Below, piece by piece: positions 8,995 through 18,438 of a stretch of DNA of 64,000 nucleotides. The position numbers were made by a program, and so were the translations under genes. Source of the stretch: GCA-2712985 sp964515905 (GTDB taxonomy: Bacteria; Pseudomonadota; Alphaproteobacteria; UBA7887); NCBI GenBank assembly GCA_964515905.1, contig CAZEWK010000095.1, forward strand, positions 1-64,000. Direction: 5' to 3'. The notes beneath the pieces were generated by a model. It did not search any database, was not told the origin of the DNA, and saw only the letters and a program-made list of their open reading frames with translations. Each line of letters opens with the position of its first letter. Position 1 is the stretch's first letter.

Positions 8995-9717
8995 TCACCA
9001 ACCTGGACCCCCGGGTCGCCAAGCATGTGTTGTGTCAACTGAAGTATCTTTACCCGGCTTCGCTAGTCCTTTCTGAGCAAGCTTATGCCGGATGAGGGCA
9101 ATGTGTTCGCGACCCCAGAACAGCTCTTTATCAAAGATGTAGGTGGGAACACCAAACACACCTTGTTTTTCTGCATCAATTTGAATCCGGTCAAGCAGGA
9201 TGCGTCCTTCTTCCATCATATAATTATCGAATTTGGAGACATCGGCCCCGACTTCCACTAAAATTTGTTTGATGGCTTGTTGGTCTTCAATGTTAAGTTC
9301 ACGGCGCCAGAAACGCTCATATACTTGAAGATTGTACTCTCCAACGACGTTTTGTTCTTGTGCGTAAAGAAGCCCTATACCAGCTATAGATGAATCCCAG
9401 ATTTTGCGTGGGCCACGGATGGTCAAGCCACACAGATTAGCGTAGCGTCGAGCATCCATATAAGAGTAACGCACTCGGCGCCACTGATGAGGAGAGCGAT
9501 TCTGCTCTATTACCACACCGTTCTCATCGACTTTTGCGCTGCCTAGGAAATCAGGGATATCTAATGTATAGGGTAGCCATTGCAATGATACATTAAAGTC
9601 ACGTTGCAAGGTAAGAGTGGGCTGTATGGCTAAATAAGCATATGGACTTTTATAATCAATATAGACCGTGAGAGGCTCAGCTACCATCATTGTCGATCCT
9701 TGTCTTGTGTTTATCAT
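8995..9717 (-). CDS. DsbA-family 2-hydroxychromene-2-carboxylate isomerase-like protein
   Basis: A 240-residue thioredoxin-fold protein. The N-terminal strand and active-site loop VYIDYKSPYAYLA carry Ser-Pro where DsbA has its CxxC, as in the glutathione-dependent HCCA isomerase/kappa GST branch. The cis-Pro loop is FGVPTYIFDKELFWGREHI (about 195-213). Known members isomerise 2-hydroxychromene-2-carboxylate in naphthalene breakdown or act as GSTs; many others have no assigned substrate. There is no naphthalene gene set nearby, so I keep the specific reaction open. It lies 72 bases upstream of the MFS gene on the same strand, so the two may be co-transcribed. Confidence 0.8.
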   Translation of the reverse strand: MINTRQGSTMMVAEPLTVYIDYKSPYAYLAIQPTLTLQRDFNVSLQWLPYTLDIPDFLGSAKVDENGVVIEQNRSPHQWRRVRYSYMDARRYANLCGLTIRGPRKIWDSSIAGIGLLYAQEQNVVGEYNLQVYERFWRRELNIEDQQAIKQILVEVGADVSKFDNYMMEEGRILLDRIQIDAEKQGVFGVPTYIFDKELFWGREHIALIRHKLAQKGLAKPGKDTSVDTTHAWRPGGPGW

Positions 9718-9870
9718 GCATGCTACTGACCTTTACTAGGTTTTCATCTATCATAATAGCGAATGTTTTCGTATGCTCCGTAGCGTTATTCAGTCGTAAT
9801 TGGAGTCGCTTTCGGACCCGATGCTGTCAATTTGCCACTGATCAATAATTGTAAAAGGATGGTTGCTTAA

Positions 9871-11124
9871 GTGAAGAAATGCTATCCGCTTGCGCATCAT
9901 GTTCTACTCTGTTTATTCTTTTTCTGCAGTACTTGCCTGGCAAATAATGATAGGACAATACCTTTTTATCCCGAATTTCAGGAAGTTCGAGGGAACTTAC
10001 TTTTAGAGACCCGCTTATTTCCAGAAAGCGCAGCTTTTTCTGGTCAGTCCAGAAACGATGCTTCTATAGTGTTGGCACCAGAATATTACGCTGAATGGCC
10101 TGGTGTTACGAGTCTTACAGTGTCACCTTTTTTGCGAGTTGATACTTCTGATGCGCGACGGACGCATTTTGATATGCGGGAATTGTTTTTGAGAACGGGA
10201 CATAGTGACTGGAGTGTCGGTGTCGGATTTGGCAAAGTTTTCTGGGGCACCACAGAATCAAAGCATCTCGTGGATATAATCAACCAAACCGATCTCATAG
10301 AGAGTCCCACTGGAGAACACAAATTTGGGCAGCCCATGCTAAATCTTTCCTTCAGTCAGGATTGGGGTTTTTTAGATGTTTACATAATGCCTTACTTCAG
10401 AGAAAGAATTTTTCAATCACGGAGTGGGCGGTTGCGTGCCGGTGTGTTGGTCGATGACGGTCAGACACAATTTGATAGTGATTTAGGGAAATATCATCCA
10501 GATATATCTGTTCGATATAATAACAGTGTTGGTCCTTGGGATATTGGCTTAGCCCAATTCTACGGTACAAGTCGTGATCCAACCCTCAATAATTCGGGAC
10601 AAAGTAAGGACGGTGATCTGGTGCTTTTGCCCGACTATGAACTAATTCATCAGACAGCTATTGACATTCAATACACGGTCGGATCATGGCTTTGGAAATT
10701 GGAAAGCTTATTCCGTCGAGGGCAGAAAAACGCACTCGGAAACGAAGAGCAGTTCTTTTCCTCTGTTGGAGGGTTTGAATATAATTTTTTTGGTGCTCTG
10801 ACTAGCAAAGCAGATGTAGGGGTGCTTCTTGAATACATGCGTGATAGCCGGTTGAATAGATCGACCGATCCACTGGAACACGACATCTTTTCTGGGCTAA
10901 GGTTGACCTTAAATGACGAAGCCGATACCCAAGCTTTGGCAGGTGTTGTTCAGGATATTTCGGACAGCACGAGGCAAGTAATTATAGAGGCTAGTAGGCG
11001 GCTAACTGACACCGTTCGCCTCAATGTGAATATACAGTATTTTGCTTCGGTAGAAGACGGAGATGTGTCGAGTGATTTGAAAGGTGATGACTTCATTAGA
11101 TTCGAATTGGCCTATTATTACTAA
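9871..11124 (+). CDS. probable outer-membrane beta-barrel protein
   Basis: A 417-residue protein starting at GTG, with a signal peptide of about 24 residues (a Leu/Phe-rich core, cut near CLA/NND). The mature part is rich in alternating aromatic and hydrophobic strands (WSVGVGFGKVFWG, VDIQYTVGSWLWKLESLF, LNVNIQYFASVED) and ends in an aromatic-rich strand LAYYY, a usual C-terminal signal for assembly by BAM. It carries no motif of a known porin family that I recognise. It precedes the ABC-2 operon by about 215 bases on the same strand; a functional link is possible but not shown. Confidence 0.65.
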   Translation: MKKCYPLAHHVLLCLFFFCSTCLANNDRTIPFYPEFQEVRGNLLLETRLFPESAAFSGQSRNDASIVLAPEYYAEWPGVTSLTVSPFLRVDTSDARRTHFDMRELFLRTGHSDWSVGVGFGKVFWGTTESKHLVDIINQTDLIESPTGEHKFGQPMLNLSFSQDWGFLDVYIMPYFRERIFQSRSGRLRAGVLVDDGQTQFDSDLGKYHPDISVRYNNSVGPWDIGLAQFYGTSRDPTLNNSGQSKDGDLVLLPDYELIHQTAIDIQYTVGSWLWKLESLFRRGQKNALGNEEQFFSSVGGFEYNFFGALTSKADVGVLLEYMRDSRLNRSTDPLEHDIFSGLRLTLNDEADTQALAGVVQDISDSTRQVIIEASRRLTDTVRLNVNIQYFASVEDGDVSSDLKGDDFIRFELAYYY

Positions 11125-11340
11125 AGGTGTACATTTCAGAGTGGACTTCGAGAGCATTGCTCGGTTCTGGAGACTCTGTATATATTCTTGAAATATATGA
11201 AGTTGCTTTTTAAGTTACGGCCTGCGGCAGCCTATACGGATGATGGCTTGCCGAGGTGCGAGTGAGAGATTATTGGTATTTCTTGGCAAGAACAAAAAGT
11301 TGATAAGCCGCGGTGTGCGGATGGAGAAAGAGTAAGGTCA

Positions 11341-12300
11341 ATGAGTGCGCTGATTGAAGTTACGTCAGTTTCAAAACATTTTGGTTCCATTAAAGCGGTT
11401 GAAGGCGTGTCATTTTCTGTAAATCGTGGCGAAGTACTGGGGTTTCTCGGACCTAATGGAGCTGGTAAGTCCACGACAATGCGAATGATAACAGGGTTTT
11501 TGAGACCAAGCTCAGGCCGTGCCAGTATTTGTGGATATGATCTAGCAGAGGAGCCTATTAAAGCAAGAGCACAGCTGGGTTATTTACCTGAGGGCGCTCC
11601 ATTATATGGGGACATGACGGCTATTGAGTTCCTTCGATTTGCCGCAAGCGTAAGAGGGTTATCCACAGAAAAAGCCTCCGAAAGAATAAACTGGGTCGTG
11701 GGTCAGCTTGGTTTAGGACCCGTTTTGGTCCAGCCGATAGAAACACTTTCGAAGGGGTTTAAAAGAAGGGTTGGACTGGCCCAGTCTGTGTTGCATGACC
11801 CAGATGTCCTAATCCTTGATGAGCCGACGGATGGTCTAGATCCAAATCAGAAGCACGAAGTCCGAGCGCTCATTAGGGCAATGTCTGCGCATAAAGGGAT
11901 TATCATATCCACCCATTTACTGGAGGAAGTGGATGCTGTTTGTACAAGGGCAATGGTAATCAATCGTGGCAAAGTGATCATAGATTGTACACCAGAGGAA
12001 CTTGCTTCTCGATCTCGTCACCGGAATGCGGTAACGGTGTGTGCTTTAACGAATACGGGTGGTGATCTTCGTGTCACGTTAGAAGGATTGCCAGGGGTCG
12101 TGGGTGTCGAAGCCGCGCCGGTTGCTTCCGGTGCGGCCCGCTTCGTAGCTTTTCCAAAGGATGGAAAATCAATCGTTAGTGACGTAACGAGCCATTTGTT
12201 GGAGAAGGGGTGGCAAATAGAGTCACTCGATGTGGATAGTGGTAGGCTTGATGAAGTCTTTCGTGAACTTACTACAGGGAGCTCCACAGCCCCGCAATAA
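11341..12300 (+). CDS. ABC-2 transporter ATPase, GldA-like
   Basis: A 319-residue ABC ATPase. Walker A GPNGAGKST is at about residue 39, the ABC signature is the degenerate LSKGFKRRVGLAQ, Walker B is LILDEPTDGLD, and the switch His lies in IISTHLL. A C-terminal regulatory extension of about 100 residues follows. This layout is typical of ABC-2 exporters and of GldA. It heads a four-gene rightward operon (ATPase, permease, GldG-like, DUF4340), an arrangement known from GldA/F/G-type systems. In gliding Bacteroidetes these proteins serve motility; in proteobacteria their cargo is not established. It drives transport across the inner membrane. Confidence 0.88.
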   Translation: MSALIEVTSVSKHFGSIKAVEGVSFSVNRGEVLGFLGPNGAGKSTTMRMITGFLRPSSGRASICGYDLAEEPIKARAQLGYLPEGAPLYGDMTAIEFLRFAASVRGLSTEKASERINWVVGQLGLGPVLVQPIETLSKGFKRRVGLAQSVLHDPDVLILDEPTDGLDPNQKHEVRALIRAMSAHKGIIISTHLLEEVDAVCTRAMVINRGKVIIDCTPEELASRSRHRNAVTVCALTNTGGDLRVTLEGLPGVVGVEAAPVASGAARFVAFPKDGKSIVSDVTSHLLEKGWQIESLDVDSGRLDEVFRELTTGSSTAPQ

Positions 12301-12316
12301 GGGTGGTGTAATAGTA

Positions 12317-13051
12317 ATGATTCAAATTTTGAGCATTTTCCGACGTGAGTTTTCTGGCTATTTTTCTACGCCGGTTGCGTATGTGTTTATCGTTATTTTC
12401 TTGTTTCTAAATGGTATTTTCACTTTTTTTATGGGTGACCTGTACGCACGGGGCCAAGCAGATTTAGAGCCATTTTTTACCTGGCATCCCTGGCTATATT
12501 TATTTTTAGTCCCGGCGCTTGCCATGCGACTTTGGGCTGAAGAAAGGCGCGTCGGCACCGTGGAGCTTTTGATGACACTTCCTGTTACTGTGTGGCAGGC
12601 TGTGCTTGGAAAGTACCTGGCCGCTTGGGCATTTACTGGTATCGCTCTGTTCTTAACCTTTCCGGTCTGGATTACCGTGAATTACCTAGGTCAACCAGAT
12701 AACGGTATAATTTTAGCTGCATATATTGGAAGTTTCCTCATGGCTGGTGCATATCTTTCTATTGGGGCGTGTATTTCTGCTATGACGAAAAACCAGGTAA
12801 TTGCATTTGTGGTCGCTGTCGTGGTGTGTTTTCTGTTTACTATTACGGGTTTACCATTGGTAACAAATTTATTTGATGGATGGGCTCCACAGACAGTAAT
12901 TGATACCGTTAGTTCACTGAGTTTTATTACAAATTTTCAAAGCATATCTCGTGGTGTAATTGATGCACGAAATTTAGTTTATTTTGGCTCTTTAATCTTT
13001 TTCTGGCTCTTTTTGAATACTTTGGTAGTTGGAAACCGTGATGGAGCATAA
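12317..13051 (+). CDS. ABC-2 permease, GldF-like
   Basis: A 244-residue inner-membrane permease with six hydrophobic segments, opening with FRREFSGYFSTPVAYVFI, the typical GldF/ABC-2 start. The conserved cytoplasmic stretch LRLWAEERRVGTVELLMTLP-like (about 70-90) is the coupling region seen across the family. I chose ATG 12317 because longer forms read through the end of the ATPase gene; the remaining gap is 16 bases. It is paired with the ATPase upstream and the GldG-like protein downstream, which starts 12 bases after its stop. The exported substrate is unknown. Confidence 0.85.
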   Translation: MIQILSIFRREFSGYFSTPVAYVFIVIFLFLNGIFTFFMGDLYARGQADLEPFFTWHPWLYLFLVPALAMRLWAEERRVGTVELLMTLPVTVWQAVLGKYLAAWAFTGIALFLTFPVWITVNYLGQPDNGIILAAYIGSFLMAGAYLSIGACISAMTKNQVIAFVVAVVVCFLFTITGLPLVTNLFDGWAPQTVIDTVSSLSFITNFQSISRGVIDARNLVYFGSLIFFWLFLNTLVVGNRDGA

Positions 13052-13063
13052 GGAATGTATCCG

Positions 13064-14995
13064 ATGAATAATTGGCCAGGAAACAAAAAATCATTATTTG
13101 CGGGTATCGCCTTTCTGCTTGCAATTTTAATACTGATTTCCATCAACCTTCTCAGTAACACTATCTTTCGTAATCTACGAGTGGATCTCACACAGGATAA
13201 ATTATTTACCTTGTCTGATGGTACAAAATCGATGCTAAGTACTCTCGAAGAGCGGGTACTATTACGGCTTTATTTTTCTCAAGATCTGGCAAATGAATAT
13301 CCATCAATCAGGGACTACGCCCGTCGAGTTGAGGATATGTTGACAGAATATGTTGCGGCCTCTGATGGTATGATAACCTTTGAAATCATGAACCCGGAGC
13401 CATTCTCGAATATTGAAGATGATGCCGTTGGGTTTGGGTTGCAAGGCGTTCCGGTCGATGCAGCAGGTGACAGACTATACTTTGGTCTGGTTGGAACCAA
13501 TACTATTGATGAGCTTTCCGTTATTGAATTTTTTAGGCAGGAACGCGAAGCTTTTCTCGAGTACGATTTAACCCGGCTGGTCTATGAAATAGCGACTGCA
13601 CAAAAGCCTGTGGTTGGAGTTGTTTCTGCGTTGCCGATCTATGGAGGTCCCGGGAATCCGCAAGCGGGAGAGCCCGCGTACAAGCCGGAATGGGTTTTGA
13701 TTAGTCAGCTCGGGCAAATTTTTGATTTGCGCCAAGTGAATTTGGATGCATCACCGATCGATAATGATATTAATGTTTTATTAATAATACACCCTAGTGG
13801 TATGACGGGTGCTGCAAGCTATCAGATTGACCAATTCGTGCTGCAGGGTGGGCGCGCGATGGTATTTGTTGATCCTCTGTCTGAAGAAAGTGCGAAAACG
13901 CCAGATCCCGAGAATCCCCTAGCTCCGAAGGGATCAAACATGCCTGACTTGTTCAAAGCTTGGGGGTTAGAACTAGTTCCAGGTATGCTCGTCGCTGACT
14001 CTCGCGCTGCACAGAGGGTTCAGACATCAGATCAGGGCAGGTCTGTAATATTGCCTTATTTACCTTGGCTATCTCTAGAGACTCCGAACTTCAATCCAGA
14101 CGAGGTTGCAACAAGTCAACTCGGACGTATAACCTTGAGGAGTGCTGGGAATATAAAAGCAATCGAAGGTGCAACAACTGAATTTGTACCGCTCCTTCAA
14201 AGTTCTTCTGAGTCTATGATGATTGAGCGCTTTTATGTACAGTTTGGAGGTAATCCGCAGGCGTTGCTGGAAAAATTTGAATCTCAGGGAACTCGATATG
14301 TAATGGCGGCCCGCCTCTCTGGTCCTGCGGTTTCAGCTTTTCCAGAAGGACCTTTAGGTGACGAGCCCGATTCTGAGGGAGTTCGAAAACCATTGGCGGG
14401 AGTTCCTGAGGATCACGTAGCGGAATCATCGGAACCCATTAACGTTATTGTTGTTGGTGATACTGACATGTTGATAGACGCGTCGTGGGTTCAAAGTCAA
14501 CAATTCTTGGGCCGTGTACTAAATCTGCCTGTAGCAGATAACGGCGCTTTTGTAGCGAATGCTCTTGAGTTGCTGGGTGGAGGGTCAAGCTTGGTAGGTT
14601 TACGAACGAGAGGAACCGGTCAGAGGCCCTTTGAAGTGGTTGACGAGTTACAACGAGAAGCAGAGTTGCAGTTCCGCGAAACAGAAAGCGGTTTGCAACG
14701 TCGTCTTGAGGAAACAGAAAAGAAGATTTCCGAAATGAGAAGTGCCGGTGGTGCTAGCGTAGAAATGTTATCAGCCGAAGAAGCCGAAACAATTGCGGCT
14801 TTTCAGAGAGATATGCTGAGTATCCGTAAAGAATTGAGGGAAGTGCGCCATGAGTTGCGTAAGGATATTGAGGGTTTGGGTACCATTTTAAAAGTGATTA
14901 ACATTGGCGGTATCCCAGTTCTGGTTGGTTTTATTGCCATTTTTGTTTCTTTAATACGTCGAAGATATCGGAGACGTGCCCTTGAAATGGGGTAA
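13064..14995 (+). CDS. GldG-like ABC-associated protein
   Basis: A protein of about 643 residues with an N-terminal membrane helix (about 13-35), a large periplasmic part with the GldG/IFT52-like fold (VRLYFS-type start, MVFVDPLSEE segment), a coiled coil near 520-600 rich in Glu/Arg/Gln, and a C-terminal membrane helix (about 610-632) followed by a basic tail RRRYRRRALEMG. This is the usual pattern of the 'Gld-family' partner of ABC-2 transporters. The TAAGGA at 13049-13054 is well placed for ATG 13064; ATG 13055 would leave no spacing. It probably extends the transporter into the periplasm. Confidence 0.8.
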   Translation: MNNWPGNKKSLFAGIAFLLAILILISINLLSNTIFRNLRVDLTQDKLFTLSDGTKSMLSTLEERVLLRLYFSQDLANEYPSIRDYARRVEDMLTEYVAASDGMITFEIMNPEPFSNIEDDAVGFGLQGVPVDAAGDRLYFGLVGTNTIDELSVIEFFRQEREAFLEYDLTRLVYEIATAQKPVVGVVSALPIYGGPGNPQAGEPAYKPEWVLISQLGQIFDLRQVNLDASPIDNDINVLLIIHPSGMTGAASYQIDQFVLQGGRAMVFVDPLSEESAKTPDPENPLAPKGSNMPDLFKAWGLELVPGMLVADSRAAQRVQTSDQGRSVILPYLPWLSLETPNFNPDEVATSQLGRITLRSAGNIKAIEGATTEFVPLLQSSSESMMIERFYVQFGGNPQALLEKFESQGTRYVMAARLSGPAVSAFPEGPLGDEPDSEGVRKPLAGVPEDHVAESSEPINVIVVGDTDMLIDASWVQSQQFLGRVLNLPVADNGAFVANALELLGGGSSLVGLRTRGTGQRPFEVVDELQREAELQFRETESGLQRRLEETEKKISEMRSAGGASVEMLSAEEAETIAAFQRDMLSIRKELREVRHELRKDIEGLGTILKVINIGGIPVLVGFIAIFVSLIRRRYRRRALEMG

Positions 14996-15043
14996 TGATG
15001 CCATTGAGAAATTTAGACTTACCATGCGATGTGATGAGAGAAC

Positions 15044-16192
15044 ATGAAACGTAATAGTGTTGTACGACTAGCTGTAGTTGCTGTTGCTATAACCGCATTA
15101 GCGATTTTTGCTGTGCAAGAGCAGATGTCTAAGACAAAACCGGCCGAGGGCAGTGGCCGAATGTTTAGCGGTTTGATTGATGACGTTAATATGGTGTCAG
15201 CAATCGAGGTCAACAGTGGGGAAGAAGTGTTTACGATTACTCGGTCCGAAAAAGATTGGGGAGTAGTTGAGAAGTCCAGTTATCCGGTCAAATACACGTT
15301 AGTAAAAGAACTAATCCTAGGGATAGCGGAATTGGAGCTGGTTGCTGCTAAGACGAAAGATCCTGGGCGTCACGAAGCACTTGGTCTCAAATTGCCCGGG
15401 GCGACGGATAATGGTGGTGCCATTCTTGTAACCCTATTGAGTGATGAAGGTACAGTTTTAGCCGACTTATTGGTTGGTAATACTTTCCGTCCTGGTGATC
15501 CGAGACGTTACGTTCGGCATCCTGACCAAGATCAAACTTGGCTAGGAGGTGGAGGGGTTGATGTAGGCAGGGAGCCACTAAATTGGGTAGAAACTATACT
15601 CACACAGATTAGGCATGACAGAGTGCGAAGTGTTGAATATATCAATGCGGTGGGAGATCGATCTGTGCTAGAGCGGGAGGATAGATCTGGTTTTAACTTT
15701 ACCTACCTTAACATGCCCGATGGCATGCGCTCTCTTTCGTCGAGTAAAGTCAATACTATAGCTGGAGCACTTGCCTTTTTAAATTTTAACGATGTCGCAA
15801 AGGTTACCGATTTTGATTTTAATAGTGACACTGTAATTGTGGCTATCTTCACTACCTGGGATGGACTGGTAGTTCGAGTTTCTACGATTGAGCAAGATGG
15901 TAAAAACTGGGCAAAGATTGAAGCAACCTTCGATGAGGGGCTTGCTGATCCTATCGAAGTTTCTGATGACGCCGATGTAGCTATAGACGGCTCCGAGGGC
16001 GAAGAAACAGACGTCATAGATCCTCACGAGGTGGTCCGAGTTGAAGCAAGGGAGATTTCCGATCGTACCAAGGGCTGGGTGTATTTATTTGATGACACAA
16101 AATATTCGGAACTGCGCCGAGGCGCTGACGATTTCATAGAATTAGATATTCCTGATGACGCTGAAAACCCGGAAGGCGAGGTATCGGACTAG
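15044..16192 (+). CDS. DUF4340 protein, ABC-2 operon partner
   Basis: A 382-residue protein with one N-terminal membrane anchor (about 8-25) and a periplasmic body matching DUF4340: a WGVVEKSSYPV segment and repeated beta units, one with EALGLKLPG and one with LADLLVGNTFR. DUF4340 proteins regularly follow GldG-like genes; their role is unknown. The C-terminal third is strongly acidic (DDADVAIDGSEGEETD; ending in DIPDDAENPEGE). It starts 48 bases after the GldG-like gene and ends the operon, convergent with the alpha/beta hydrolase. Confidence 0.8.
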   Translation: MKRNSVVRLAVVAVAITALAIFAVQEQMSKTKPAEGSGRMFSGLIDDVNMVSAIEVNSGEEVFTITRSEKDWGVVEKSSYPVKYTLVKELILGIAELELVAAKTKDPGRHEALGLKLPGATDNGGAILVTLLSDEGTVLADLLVGNTFRPGDPRRYVRHPDQDQTWLGGGGVDVGREPLNWVETILTQIRHDRVRSVEYINAVGDRSVLEREDRSGFNFTYLNMPDGMRSLSSSKVNTIAGALAFLNFNDVAKVTDFDFNSDTVIVAIFTTWDGLVVRVSTIEQDGKNWAKIEATFDEGLADPIEVSDDADVAIDGSEGEETDVIDPHEVVRVEAREISDRTKGWVYLFDDTKYSELRRGADDFIELDIPDDAENPEGEVSD

Positions 16193-16202
16193 TCCAGTGT
16201 GT

Positions 16203-17093
16203 TCATTTATCGATTTTATCCGGTGACAACATTGGTGAACCCATGGATCTTGTGTCTCTTAGTCCCCAGCTGCCGCTATCGACTGTGCTGATGAATGAGT
16301 TTATAACGCTGTTAAACAAATCTGGGTCTTCCAAATTGATCGTGTGACCACTCCGTGGCAGGACGCTAAGCCCGGCACTCGGAATGGTGCGCTTTAAATA
16401 AATAGCTGGTTCCAGGCACGGTTCGTCTTCGTCGCCAGTAACGATTAGGGTAGGAACTTCTAAAACCTTAAGCTTGCCAGCTAAATCGTATAATGAAGGC
16501 CGAGTTTTCTGGTAACCACGCATAGTATTAGAGGCACCCACTGCCGAGTGTTCTCCTAACTGACGCTTAAATTCGGCCCAACCTCGGGGGTTCCGGTTTT
16601 GAAACTGGACCCGAGTGCTTGCTATCGAGTAAAATTCCGCAACAGCCTTGGATCCGTTCTGATCATATTCTTGTGCTATTTTTTCAGCCTCATTTATAAA
16701 TTGGTCTCGATCCACTTTATGGGCGCCGTATCCGCAACCGGTTACCGACAAGCTAAGTGCACGGCTGGGGTTTCGTAACCCGACATGTAGGGTGGCAAAA
16801 CCGCCCATAGAAAGTCCAACTATATGAGCTTTATCAATTCCTAGGTGATCGAGAACACTAATAGCGTCATCCGCCTGATTCTCTTGCTTATAAGATTCGA
16901 TATCTTCAGGAACGTCGGATGGTGGGTAACCTCGTGCATTGTAGGAAATACAACGATACCGGTTAGAAAAGAACCGCATTTGAGGCTCCCAACTGCGATA
17001 ATCACCAGCAAATTCGTGAAGGAATATGATGGCTGTTCCAGTGCCAACCTCTTCGTAGTACAGTTTCACACCGTTTGCATTCGCATAAGGCAT
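16203..17093 (-). CDS. alpha/beta hydrolase (enol-lactonase/esterase type)
   Basis: A 296-residue alpha/beta hydrolase with an oxyanion motif HEFAGDYRSW near residue 26, a serine nucleophile in VGLSMGGFA (about 95), an acid in TGDEDEPC (about 220) and His in RSGHTINLEDP (about 250). The pattern resembles 3-oxoadipate enol-lactonase and ring-cleavage hydrolases. It is the last gene of the leftward operon with the PaaA-like protein and the reductase, so it may hydrolyse a ring-opened lactone, a thioester or an ester made by them. The C-terminal 25 residues extend beyond the fold and look disordered. Substrate not deduced. Confidence 0.8.
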   Translation of the reverse strand: MPYANANGVKLYYEEVGTGTAIIFLHEFAGDYRSWEPQMRFFSNRYRCISYNARGYPPSDVPEDIESYKQENQADDAISVLDHLGIDKAHIVGLSMGGFATLHVGLRNPSRALSLSVTGCGYGAHKVDRDQFINEAEKIAQEYDQNGSKAVAEFYSIASTRVQFQNRNPRGWAEFKRQLGEHSAVGASNTMRGYQKTRPSLYDLAGKLKVLEVPTLIVTGDEDEPCLEPAIYLKRTIPSAGLSVLPRSGHTINLEDPDLFNSVINSFISTVDSGSWGLRDTRSMGSPMLSPDKIDK

Positions 17094-17166
17094 AATGGTG
17101 ATTCCCTTTCATTTACAAATCTGCTCTTTGAGTGAACTCGCAAATAGCATAAGCATTAGCAAGTGG

Positions 17167-17718
17167 TCAAAAAATAAAAAACTCTTTTGTTGTAATAGAA
17201 AGAGGCCATCTTCCTTTTAGAAACAAATCAAATTTTAATTTCGCCGGTTTTGTACTGCTATCAATTTCAAATATGCTAAGTAATGCCTCATAGGCGGATT
17301 CCGCTGCGGCCCCGCTTGCTGCTTTTGAGAGCCATACGTCTTGGCAAGCGCCGTATGCCAGTTTGGATGCGCGATCCGAAGATTTGGCTATTTGGGTAAT
17401 GCAAGCCTCCAGAAAATCAGAACGAATATCTAAATCACCTCCAATGTCATGCTCCCGGCTGATATTTTCTCGAGCCTGCATTTGGGAGGTTAAAATATCA
17501 CGGTCCCATTCTCGATTTCGGGTTGCAGAGCGCACATCACTCCACTTTTCGATCGAACAAACGCTTAACTGTTCCCTATTGATACTATCTAAATAACTGT
17601 CGATCCGTGATTGGGTATTAATATCTAGATCTTTTCCTACTGAGTGGAACCAAGGAAAAGATTCTAGAGAAGTGGAAAACTTTTCTATAAGTCCAGAGTA
17701 TTTCGGTGGGCAGTCCAT
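17167..17718 (-). CDS. unknown protein in the PaaA-like oxygenase operon
   Basis: A 183-residue, mainly helical protein with no signal peptide or membrane helix. I do not recognise its family. It contains an Ala-rich helical stretch (ASGAAAESAYEALLSIF) and a C-terminal segment KLKFDLFLKGRWPLSITTKEFF; no metal-binding ExxH pair is visible. It starts five bases after the stop of the PaaA-like gene and was surely translated with it. By position it could be the structural partner that PaaC provides in the phenylacetyl-CoA epoxidase, but I see no sequence similarity that would prove this. Confidence 0.6.
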   Translation of the reverse strand: MDCPPKYSGLIEKFSTSLESFPWFHSVGKDLDINTQSRIDSYLDSINREQLSVCSIEKWSDVRSATRNREWDRDILTSQMQARENISREHDIGGDLDIRSDFLEACITQIAKSSDRASKLAYGACQDVWLSKAASGAAAESAYEALLSIFEIDSSTKPAKLKFDLFLKGRWPLSITTKEFFIF

Positions 17719-17723
17719 ATTTT

Positions 17724-18428
17724 CTATGGTGAATCTACATTGGTGGGTAGAGTCAAATGTAACTCCGATACCACGGCATTTGCTCGAGTCATAAAATCAG
17801 CCTTCATTGCCTCATTTTTACGCTGTTTGATTCCCCATTTCCGAAACACCTCGTTATTATGCGAGTTGGCCTTACCAAAAAACGCGGGTAACATAGGAAA
17901 GTATTGGTTAATAGCTGTTTGAACTTTGTATCTGCCGGAATCTGTGTCGCATAATTCCTTGCAAAAGTCCTTCCCAAACTGTGCGTGGAACCGCTCCTCC
18001 GGCATGGTCATGCGGGCCAACTGACGTAGTGGGTGAAAGCTACATTGTGCTAAATCCTCTACCTGGATGATTTCTGCCAAATCCGCTAGTAATTTAATGA
18101 CACAAAACTCTTCCCAAGTTTGTAGTGGGAATTCAAAAATTGATAATGGTGTTTTTTGGTCAGGAGTCATGGTATCTGATTCTATTCCCAGTTCCACTCC
18201 TAGATCTCGGAATCGAACATGATGACCGTACTCCTCCATGGCTACCCGGCAGGTAAGCCATTTTGAATACGGGTCCGGCGCCAGACGGATGGCCGGTTCG
18301 TCGAAAACTTGTGCGCCGTAGAGTTCGTTAACAGCGTGACTAATTACAATTTTTCTTACAGCCATTTGAAATTCGTCAGGCATAGTATGAAATTGTTCCA
18401 CCGTTTTGACCTGGACAATTGCCGCCAT
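17724..18428 (-). CDS. PaaA-like di-iron monooxygenase subunit
   Basis: A 234-residue ferritin-like protein resembling PaaA, the catalytic subunit of phenylacetyl-CoA 1,2-epoxidase. The di-iron pattern is there: Glu35 in NELYGAQ, E66xxH69 in EEYGHH, a Glu near 119-124 in ADLAEIIQVED, and E145xxH148 in PEERFHAQ. The PaaA-like stretches SIFEFPLQTWEEF and FRKWGIKQRKNEAM also match. It is clearly shorter than PaaA (about 310 residues) and comes without PaaB, PaaC or PaaD. It lies 10 bases after the SDR in a leftward operon with a flavin/2Fe-2S reductase that would supply electrons. A role in epoxidising or hydroxylating an aryl-CoA is inferred from the family and the nearby gentisate genes. Confidence 0.75.
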   Translation of the reverse strand: MAAIVQVKTVEQFHTMPDEFQMAVRKIVISHAVNELYGAQVFDEPAIRLAPDPYSKWLTCRVAMEEYGHHVRFRDLGVELGIESDTMTPDQKTPLSIFEFPLQTWEEFCVIKLLADLAEIIQVEDLAQCSFHPLRQLARMTMPEERFHAQFGKDFCKELCDTDSGRYKVQTAINQYFPMLPAFFGKANSHNNEVFRKWGIKQRKNEAMKADFMTRANAVVSELHLTLPTNVDSP

Positions 18429-18438
18429 AATTATGTTC

